Shown: positions 1 through 5,207 of the stretch, piece after piece
Layout of the letters: every line of letters begins with the position of its first letter
Position numbering within the stretch: position 1 is the first letter of the stretch
Source: Desulfobacterales bacterium
Lineage (GTDB): Bacteria > Desulfobacterota > Desulfobacteria > Desulfobacterales > ETH-SRB1
Direction of reading: 5' to 3'
DNA length: 5,935 nucleotides
Assembly: GCA_030017395.1 (NCBI GenBank)
Contig: JASEIZ010000139.1
Location: forward strand, 1-5,935
Notes under the pieces: generated by a model
What the model saw: the letters and a program-made list of their open reading frames with translations, nothing else
What the model was told of the DNA's origin: nothing
Database searches by the model: none
Translations under genes and position numbers: made by a program

Positions 1-1
1 T

Positions 2-304
2 TCGCTCGCTAACCCCGCCGCAAGCAGCGGGGAATGCGCTCGCTGTTCAGTTCAACTGCAAAGGAGTCTTGACCATCAATTGGAGAAGATAGGTTTTTCA
101 AGGGAGAACAGACCGTTTAAAGGTCATCTGACGCTGGCTCGTGTAAAAAAGCAGCTTGACCAGGCAAAACTTGTTGATGCAATAAAACAATATAAAGAAT
201 TTGAATCAGAGCCATTTATTGCAGATAATATTATTCTGTTTAAAAGTGATCTAAAATCGACCGGCGCTGTTTATACAAAGCTGGTCAGCGTATCATTAAA
301 ATAA
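2..304 (+). CDS. thpR: RNA 2',3'-cyclic phosphodiesterase (ThpR/LigT, 2H family), C-terminal part, 5' end outside the window
   Basis: Members of the 2H phosphoesterase family hydrolyse 2',3'-cyclic phosphate ends of RNA (historically 2'-5' RNA ligase) using two HxT/S motifs. Only the second motif is visible: HLTLARVK, with its His codon at 124-126. It follows LDHQLEKIGF and RPFKG, which is how this family reads before the second motif. The frame ends at TAA 302-304 and stays open to the left edge. The TTG at 80 could be taken as a start, but it would leave only 74 residues against a usual length near 180, so the gene is read as 5'-incomplete. Codons before about position 50 do not look like the family and coincide with a GC-rich palindrome, so the gene may be interrupted or carry an in-frame insertion. 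It lies upstream of recA, a common order. Family assignment is fairly sure; intactness is unknown. Confidence 0.75.
   Translation, partial: SLANPAASSGECARCSVQLQRSLDHQLEKIGFSRENRPFKGHLTLARVKKQLDQAKLVDAIKQYKEFESEPFIADNIILFKSDLKSTGAVYTKLVSVSLK
3..44. repeat. GC-rich palindromic repeat unit inside the thpR reading frame
   Basis: The arms CCCCGC (13-18) and GCGGGG (27-32) form a perfect 6-bp stem around the 8-base loop CGCAAGCA. The stem is flanked by the direct repeat CGCTCGCT at 3-10 and 37-44. The form resembles REP-like dispersed palindromes common in proteobacterial genomes. Only one copy is visible here and it touches the left edge, so its repetition in the genome is an inference. It lies in frame with the thpR remnant. 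Confidence 0.55.
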
Positions 305-380
305 AGGTAACAGTTCACTGGGGGATTGAAATGCAGAAAAATGGTTCGCCGCAGAGGCGCAGAGTACGCGGAGGAAAGAT

Positions 381-414
381 TTTTTGTTTGTCGGGAGACA
401 ACGACAAACAAAAA
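381..414. repeat. Perfect 13-bp hairpin, loop GGAGACAA
   Basis: The arm at 381-393 is exactly the reverse complement of 402-414, with an 8-base loop at 394-401. The loop is the reverse complement of the loop of the partner hairpin at 501-534. The bases GTCTCC at 416-421 just downstream could also pair with this loop. It sits just inside the left terminal repeat of the TIR element. Confidence 0.8.
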
Positions 415-500
415 GGTCTCCAGCCCCTTTGGGGCAAAGCGGCGGCAAGTGGCAACAGTGAGGCTCCTGTGGTGTGGTTTGTGGCCGCAGGCCTGAGTGG

Positions 501-534
501 TTTTGTCCAATCGTTGTCTCCCGATTGGACAAAA
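501..534. repeat. Perfect 13-bp hairpin, loop TTGTCTCC
   Basis: The arm at 501-513 is exactly the reverse complement of 522-534, with an 8-base loop at 514-521. The stem differs from that of the hairpin at 381-414, yet the loop plus its two closing pairs (512-523) is the exact reverse complement of 392-403. It sits just inside the right terminal repeat of the TIR element. Confidence 0.8.
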
Positions 535-592
535 ATAAGACTCTCTCTGCGTTCTCTGCGCCTCTGCGGTGAGTATCACTTTTCGATGAAAA

Positions 593-620
593 TTGATCTC
601 TATGTCTCACGGTTTAGCAT
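593..620 (+). promoter_or_regulatory. Possible sigma70-type promoter for recA
   Basis: TTGATC (593-598) as -35 and TAGCAT (615-620) as -10 are separated by 16 bases; each matches the consensus at four of six positions. The position, about 40-65 bases before the recA start and just right of the TIR element, is sensible. The match is weak. No LexA box of the CTGT-N8-ACAG or GAAC-N4-GTTC type was seen near it. Confidence 0.25.
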
Positions 621-649
621 TTTGAAAATAAAACAGTAAAAGCATTTTT

Positions 650-654
650 GGAGG
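650..654 (+). promoter_or_regulatory. Shine-Dalgarno site deciding the recA start
   Basis: GGAGG lies 5 bases before the ATG at 660. An upstream in-frame TTG at 648 overlaps this site and would add MEDI, so it is rejected as the start in favour of ATG 660. Confidence 0.8.
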
Positions 655-659
655 ATATT

Positions 660-1685
660 ATGAGCATTTCACCGGACAAGGAAAAAGCCGCAGCAAGCGC
701 CATAGTTCAAATTGAACGTCAGTTCGGCAAAGGTTCTATTATGAAGTTAGGCGGCCAGCCGATTGTTGATGTTCCCGTAATACCGACAGGGTCCCTCGCT
801 CTTGACAAAGCTCTGGGCATAGGAGGATTGCCAAGGGGCAGGGTCATAGAAATTTTTGGCCCGGAATCATCCGGCAAAACAACCCTGACTCTTCAGATTA
901 TTGCAGAAGCTCAGAAACGGGACGGCATTGCCGCATTTATAGATGCTGAGCATGCTCTTGATATCGGGTATGCAAAGAAGCTTGGCGTAAATTGTGACGA
1001 GCTTTTGCTTGCGCAGCCTGATACAGGTGAGCAGGCGCTTGAAATAGCGGATATGCTGGTTAGAAGCGGAGCAATAGATATCGTGGTTATAGACTCGGTT
1101 GCAGCGCTTGTTCCCAGAGCGGAAATCGAAGGGGAAATGGGTGATTCTCACATGGGTCTTCAGGCCAGACTCATGTCGCAGGCGCTTAGAAAGCTGACAG
1201 CTTCAATAAACAAAACCATGACATCGGTTATTTTTATCAACCAGATACGCATGAAAATAGGCGTGGTGTTCGGCAATCCTGAAACTACTACCGGTGGAAA
1301 TGCCCTCAAGTTTTATTCTTCTGTAAGGCTTGATATCAGACGCATCGGAGCTATAAAAGACGGCCAGGATATTATGGGAAGCCGCACGAGGGTGCGTGTT
1401 GTAAAAAACAAGATGGCGCCACCTTTCAAGGAGGCTGAATTTGATATTGTTTATAGTGAAGGCATATCAAAAACAGGTGACCTTGTTGACGCAGGCGTCG
1501 AAGCAGGCATAATTGAAAAAAGCGGGTCATGGTACTCATATGATGGAGAAAGAATAGGTCAGGGTCGTGAAAATGCAAAAAAATTCTTGAGCGAAAATCC
1601 GGATATTTATAATTCCGCTTTGAAAAAAGTTAGAGAAAAACTGTGTCTTCTTTCTCACAAAGAAGAATTGAAGGTTAAAGATTGA
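660..1685 (+). CDS. recA: Recombinase RecA
   Basis: RecA is the DNA-dependent ATPase that forms filaments on single-stranded DNA, carries out strand exchange in recombinational repair and triggers LexA self-cleavage in the SOS response. With the ATG at 660 the protein has 341 residues. Visible features, in order, are the Walker A motif GPESSGKT (67-74), the catalytic Glu97 in DAEHALD, Walker B IVVIDSVAAL (141-150), the L1 region EGEMGDSHMGLQAR (157-170) and the L2 DNA-binding loop NQIRMKIGVVFGNPETT (from 194), closing in TTGGNALKF. No essential residue is missing. The tail is unusual: after about residue 328 it ends CLLSHKEELKVKD, without the acid-rich tail of E. coli RecA. recX, often the next gene, is absent; a repeat cluster and then alaS follow. 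The identity is certain. Confidence 0.98.
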   Translation: MSISPDKEKAAASAIVQIERQFGKGSIMKLGGQPIVDVPVIPTGSLALDKALGIGGLPRGRVIEIFGPESSGKTTLTLQIIAEAQKRDGIAAFIDAEHALDIGYAKKLGVNCDELLLAQPDTGEQALEIADMLVRSGAIDIVVIDSVAALVPRAEIEGEMGDSHMGLQARLMSQALRKLTASINKTMTSVIFINQIRMKIGVVFGNPETTTGGNALKFYSSVRLDIRRIGAIKDGQDIMGSRTRVRVVKNKMAPPFKEAEFDIVYSEGISKTGDLVDAGVEAGIIEKSGSWYSYDGERIGQGRENAKKFLSENPDIYNSALKKVREKLCLLSHKEELKVKD

Positions 1686-1698
1686 AGATTTGCAAAAA

Positions 1699-1720
1699 AA
1701 TCTGTGTAATCTGTGGATTA
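1699..1720. repeat. Short dispersed repeat of the AATCTGTG type
   Basis: AATCTGTG occurs twice in tandem with one base between (1699-1706 and 1708-1715), within a 22-base stretch. I recognise this motif as a short dispersed intergenic sequence in several environmental bacterial groups, but only this copy is visible here. It begins 14 bases after the recA stop codon. Confidence 0.35.
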
Positions 1721-1739
1721 AAATTGACAGGATTCCTTC

Positions 1740-1884
1740 AATATTGATGAACTCGTAAAAAGTCGAAAAGTTCTCTTTTCCGTCATTCCGGCGAAAGCCG
1801 GAATCCAGTAAATTCAATGCGTTCTGGATGCCGGATCAAGTCCGGCATGACGATTTCAAGACTTTTTACGAGATCATCAATATT
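1740..1884. mobile_element. 135-bp palindromic MITE-like element, copy 1 (core 1745-1879)
   Basis: The ends 1740-1764 and 1860-1884 are inverted repeats matching at 24 of 25 bases. Inside are two perfect 8-bp hairpins. One is ATTCCGGC with a GAAA loop (1785-1804). The other is ATGCCGGA with a TCAAG loop (1828-1848). TCCAG/CTGGA (1804-1808 and 1824-1828) and CGTCAT/ATGACG (1781-1786 and 1847-1852) can pair as outer stems, giving a cruciform-like fold. The 77-base stretch 1781-1857 is identical to 4612-4688 of copy 2. It has no coding capacity of its own. It separates recA from alaS and could end recA transcription in part, though no long U tract follows a hairpin. It stops 31 bases before the alaS start. 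Confidence 0.8.
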
Positions 1885-1915
1885 AAATTGACCAGTAACG
1901 AGTAACCAGCAGCTT

Positions 1916-4549
1916 ATGAAAATGACAAGCGATGAAATACGCATTCAATTCCTTGAATATTTTAAAAAGCACGACCATCGGATTATAAGAAGTTCTTCAC
2001 TTGTTCCTTCAGATGATCCCACTTTGTTGTTTACAAATGCCGGTATGGTACAGTTTAAACGCACATTTCTGGGCGAAGAAAAAAGAAACTATGTAAGGGC
2101 GGCAACATCACAGAAATGCGTGCGTGCAGGAGGTAAACATAATGACCTGGAAAACGTGGGTTATACTGCCAGACACCATACCTTTTTCGAGATGCTTGGA
2201 AACTTTTCCTTTGGTGACTATTTCAAGGAAAAAGGGATTGAATTTGCATGGGATCTGCTTGTTAACGGCTATGGCCTGCCGGCAGAAAAGCTATGGGCTT
2301 CAGTCTATCTTGACGATGATGAAGCATATAATATCTGGAGTAAAAATACCGGCGTGCCGGAAGACCGGATTGTGCGGTTTGAGGAAAAGGATAATTTCTG
2401 GTCAATGGGAGATACAGGCCCATGCGGCCCGTGCAGTGAAATACTCCTTGACAGGGGAAAAGAGTTCGGTTGCAACAGTCCTGATTGCAAAGTTGGATGT
2501 GAATGCAACAGGTACCTTGAGTTGTGGAATCTTGTCTTTATGCAGTATAACCGCGATGCTGCGGGGGAAATGACCCCCCTTCCAAAACCCAGTATAGACA
2601 CAGGGATGGGCATTGAACGGATAGCCTCTGTTGTACAAAATGTGCCTACAAACTTTGATACCGATCTTATCCGCCCGATTATTACAATGGTGGAAACTCT
2701 TTCAGAAAAAAAGTTCGGCAGTTCTATGCAAAACGACATAGCTATGAAAGTAATTGCCGACCACACCAGAGCTGCCGCATTTCTTATTGGCGACGGAGTG
2801 CTTCCATCTAATGAGGGAAGAGGATATGTGCTTCGCCGAATCATACGCAGAGCAATACGTTATGGCCGCAATATAGATCTTTCAAAGCCGTTTCTTCATA
2901 AAACAGCAGAAGTGGTTTTTGATATAATGAAAACACCCTACCCTGAGCTTTTAAATGCTTCTGCTTTTATCAAAAATGTAATTCAAAATGAAGAAGTCAG
3001 ATTTTTAGAAACCCTTGATAACGGGCTTAAGCTTTTAAACGAAACTCTTGCCGATATAAAAGCAAAAAATCAAAACCAGGTGCCTGGAAATATAATATTC
3101 AAACTCTACGACACCTATGGGTTTCCAGTCGATATCATAAGGGATGTGGTAAGGGATGAAAACATGACCCTGGATATGACCGGCTTTAACGAGGCTATGG
3201 AAGAACAGCGAACCAGATCCAGATCTGTTACTTCCTTTTCAGAAGTCAGCGATGCCTATAAGAAACTTTCGTCAGATGGAATAAAACCGGATTTCGTTGG
3301 CTATGAGCAGAATCTTTGTGCCTCATCTATCCTTACAATAGTAGAAAATGGTAATGAAGTTCAGGAGGCAACAACCGGCACAATTGTTGAAGTTGTATCA
3401 AAAGCTACACCTTTTTATGCTGAATCCGGAGGCCAGGTAGGTGATAAAGGGAAAATAACAGGTACAAATTTTGAAATGGATGTTTATGGCACTATTAAAG
3501 ACCCTACTGGCCTTATAATACATAAAGGTAAAATAATTTCAGGGAGCATTAAAAAGGGAGATAATGTAACCCTTATTGTTGAAAAAATGCGTCGCGAGTC
3601 GATTGAATGTAACCACACTGCCACACATATACTTCATTTTGCATTACGCAAGGTGCTGGGCGAGCATGTAAAACAGGCTGGTTCATTTGTATCATCGGAC
3701 AGGCTCCGTTTTGATTTTACCCATTTCTCTCGGGTTGACGGCGATACTTTAAATAAAATTGAAACCATTGTAAACAATCGGATACGCGAAAATGTTTTGG
3801 TTGAAACAAAAGAAATGGATGCTGAAGAAGCTTTTAAATCAGGAGCTACAGCCCTTTTTGAAGAAAAATATGGAGACAGGGTCAGGGTTGTTTCCCTTGC
3901 ATCTTTCAGCAAGGAACTCTGCGGAGGAACTCATACCAGCCGCACCGGCAACATCGGCATTTTCAAGATAATCGGGGAATCCAGCGTAGCATCGGGAATA
4001 AGAAGGATCGAAGCCCTGACAGGCGAAGCAGCACTTGAATATATCCAAAAGACTTCAAAAATAGTTCAGGAAACAGCCCGCCTGATAAAGGAAAAACCGG
4101 AAGATATTTCAAAGAGAATAGACAAAACAATCAGCGAACATAAGTCCGCTGAAAAGGAAATAGAAAAACTTAAAGCAAAAATTGCGGCCACAAAGGCGGA
4201 TAGCTCTGAAGACGGCATTAAATTAATAAACGATGTAAAGGTTCAGGTAAAAAAGGTCGCAGTTGACACGCCTGCAGCCATTAGAGATCTGGCTGACAGA
4301 TTCAAGGAAAAAATAAAATCCGGAATCGTTGTGCTTGGCAGTATCGCAGGCCCCAAGGTCATGCTTATCGTGGTTGTGACAAAGGATTTAACGAATCGTT
4401 TTAATGCAGGAAGCATTATAAAACAGGTTTCAGCCATAGTAGGCGGCGGCGGCGGCGGAAGACCCGATATGGCCCAAGCCGGCGGTTCCATGCCTGAAAA
4501 ACTGGATCAGGCGCTTGAAAAAGCATACGAAATCGTGGAGAAAATGTAG
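1916..4549 (+). CDS. alaS: Alanine--tRNA ligase (AlaRS)
   Basis: This cytoplasmic class II synthetase charges tRNA-Ala and clears mischarged Ser/Gly through its editing site. The 877 residues match the usual length (876 in E. coli). The N-terminal aminoacylation core carries motif 2 around RAATSQKCVRAGGKHNDL (from residue 61) and motif 3 GMGIERIA (230-237). A four-Cys cluster (C186, C191, C195, C197) in the catalytic part is seen in many bacterial AlaRS and probably binds zinc. The editing domain has the zinc ligands H567-x3-H571 and C669-x3-H673 (the latter in CGGTH). A coiled, Lys/Glu-rich stretch at about 720-770 leads to the C-Ala domain with GGGGGGRPDMAQAGG (843-857). The ATG at 1916 is the best start, with an ATG two codons later as alternative; no clear Shine-Dalgarno site precedes either. 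It lies downstream of recA as in many proteobacteria. The identity is certain. Confidence 0.98.
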   Translation: MKMTSDEIRIQFLEYFKKHDHRIIRSSSLVPSDDPTLLFTNAGMVQFKRTFLGEEKRNYVRAATSQKCVRAGGKHNDLENVGYTARHHTFFEMLGNFSFGDYFKEKGIEFAWDLLVNGYGLPAEKLWASVYLDDDEAYNIWSKNTGVPEDRIVRFEEKDNFWSMGDTGPCGPCSEILLDRGKEFGCNSPDCKVGCECNRYLELWNLVFMQYNRDAAGEMTPLPKPSIDTGMGIERIASVVQNVPTNFDTDLIRPIITMVETLSEKKFGSSMQNDIAMKVIADHTRAAAFLIGDGVLPSNEGRGYVLRRIIRRAIRYGRNIDLSKPFLHKTAEVVFDIMKTPYPELLNASAFIKNVIQNEEVRFLETLDNGLKLLNETLADIKAKNQNQVPGNIIFKLYDTYGFPVDIIRDVVRDENMTLDMTGFNEAMEEQRTRSRSVTSFSEVSDAYKKLSSDGIKPDFVGYEQNLCASSILTIVENGNEVQEATTGTIVEVVSKATPFYAESGGQVGDKGKITGTNFEMDVYGTIKDPTGLIIHKGKIISGSIKKGDNVTLIVEKMRRESIECNHTATHILHFALRKVLGEHVKQAGSFVSSDRLRFDFTHFSRVDGDTLNKIETIVNNRIRENVLVETKEMDAEEAFKSGATALFEEKYGDRVRVVSLASFSKELCGGTHTSRTGNIGIFKIIGESSVASGIRRIEALTGEAALEYIQKTSKIVQETARLIKEKPEDISKRIDKTISEHKSAEKEIEKLKAKIAATKADSSEDGIKLINDVKVQVKKVAVDTPAAIRDLADRFKEKIKSGIVVLGSIAGPKVMLIVVVTKDLTNRFNAGSIIKQVSAIVGGGGGGRPDMAQAGGSMPEKLDQALEKAYEIVEKM

Positions 4550-4570
4550 AATTACTTAACTCCTTAATTA

Positions 4571-4716
4571 ATATATGATGGCTTCGTAAAAAGTCAAAAA
4601 ATACCGTTTTACGTCATTCCGGCGAAAGCCGGAATCCAGTAAATTCAATGCGTTCTGGATGCCGGATCAAGTCCGGCATGACGATTTCGGGACTTTTTAC
4701 GAGTTCATCAATATAT
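4571..4716. mobile_element. 135-bp palindromic MITE-like element, copy 2 (core 4576-4710)
   Basis: It has the same architecture as the element at 1740-1884: CGTAAAAAGTC near the left end, GACTTTTTACG near the right end, and the same two 8-bp hairpins. The core has exactly the same length, and the 77 bases at 4612-4688 are identical, including the 15-base single-stranded stretch between the hairpins. The left arm at 4596-4611 has diverged. It is flanked by ATATA at 4571-4575 and 4711-4715, a possible target duplication. It lies between convergent genes, 26 bases after the alaS stop, and contains the stop codon of the - strand gene, so it may serve as a terminator in both directions. Confidence 0.8.
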
Positions 4717-5015
4717 AAATCTTTTCGCAAAAAATGTAAGCCGATAATCCAATGGACATCCCCTGCTTCACCGATCTCACCTGATTGAATTTTGAGATAT
4801 CCATCCAAGCCATCTGCTCCCAGATAAACAGCAATGCCAAACATTTGTCGAAAATTACCCATGATACAGCAGTATCCAATTTCACCATCGTCCGGATTCT
4901 GAACGCCAAACAGATCATCATCATACATCCAGTCCCAGCATCCCAGTTTTTTAAATTCTACAACTACATCATATAATCTCCGCCATTCTTTCATCGAAGG
5001 TGTTTTTTCTTTCAT
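4614..5015 (-). pseudogene. Unknown protein, C-terminus replaced by a palindromic element
   Basis: The ORF has 133 codons, but only residues 1-100 look native. Residues 101-133 (from YIDELVKSPE onward, including MPDLIRHPE) are a translation of the element at 4571-4716, and the stop TGA lies inside that element. The native part contains W28-D-W, DDDLFGV, NPDDGEIGYCCIMG and FGIAVYLGADGL. This resembles domain-of-unknown-function proteins (DUF7309-like, from memory) that are usually well over 200 residues and continue past the break point. The natural reading is a gene cut by insertion, though a functional short fusion cannot be excluded. The ATG at 5015 is chosen because it has a weak AAGGTT site upstream, while the ATG at 4994 has none. 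The ORF begins 5 bases after a small ORF on the same strand. Function is unknown; there is no signal peptide or membrane segment. Confidence 0.6.
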
Positions 5016-5020
5016 GTTCG

Positions 5021-5164
5021 CTAACCTTTTTTTCGTTTTTTAACCCTTTTTTTAGCCGTAAATTCACAAATACCGGCGATACCGTAAGATAACTCGACCC
5101 TGTTTTTAATATTTTCTAACTCTGCATTCCATCGTAACCCCAAAAAGGCCATTAAAGAATTCAT
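5021..5164 (-). CDS. Small basic hypothetical protein (47 residues)
   Basis: Reading from ATG 5164 to TAG 5021 gives MNSLMAFLGLRWNAELENIK followed by a short middle and the basic tail AKKRVKKRKKG. An in-frame TGA lies one codon before the ATG, so the ORF cannot extend upstream; an internal ATG at 5152 is an alternative start. AAGGG lies about 10 bases before the start as a possible ribosome site. It sits 43 bases after the nuclease-like gene and 5 bases before the next ORF, which suggests co-transcription. I do not recognise the family. The strongly basic end could mean nucleic-acid contact, but that is speculation, and it may be a chance ORF or gene remnant. Confidence 0.35.
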   Translation of the reverse strand: MNSLMAFLGLRWNAELENIKNRVELSYGIAGICEFTAKKRVKKRKKG

Positions 5165-5207
5165 ATCTCAACAACCCTTATCAAGAATGGCCTCAGCCAC
5201 TTTTCCC

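Larger units (their letters stand above)
349..569. mobile_element. MITE-like non-coding element with terminal inverted repeats
   Basis: The left end at 349-374 begins CCGCAGAGGCGCAGAG. The right end at 544-569 is its reverse complement, with 16 identical outer bases and a few mismatches further in. Between them lie two perfect hairpins (381-414 and 501-534) and a small GCCCC-TTT-GGGGC stem (423-435). ORFs of about 100 codons crossing the element on both strands show no recognisable protein and are read as incidental. The CGCAGAGG-type ends match a repeat motif I know as dispersed in environmental bacterial genomes. It has no transposase, so mobility would need an enzyme supplied elsewhere. 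No clear target-site duplication is seen. It fills most of the 355-base gap between thpR and recA; the remaining bases at 305-348 show nothing recognisable. Confidence 0.6.

Noticed and set aside
331..639. ORFs of about 100 codons on both strands across the thpR-recA gap
   Set aside because: They run through the TIR element and its hairpins, have no recognisable domain and no convincing ribosome site; palindromic DNA opens frames on both strands.
570..659. LexA/SOS operator before recA
   Set aside because: No CTGT-N8-ACAG, GAAC-N4-GTTC or similar inverted box could be found. GTTT and AAAC are present but too far apart to support a call.
1686..1739. Classical rho-independent terminator directly after recA
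   Set aside because: No GC-rich hairpin followed by a T tract is seen before the palindromic element begins.
2124..2573. 149-codon + strand ORF overlapping alaS in another frame
   Set aside because: It overlaps motif 2 and the Cys cluster of AlaRS, and its product shows no domain.
2305..2844. 179-codon - strand ORF inside alaS
   Set aside because: It is the antisense shadow of conserved AlaRS coding sequence and shows no family features.
4442..4460. GGC repeat tract near the end of alaS
   Set aside because: It encodes the conserved glycine-rich GGGGGGRPD motif of the AlaRS C-terminal domain, so it is not an unusual microsatellite.
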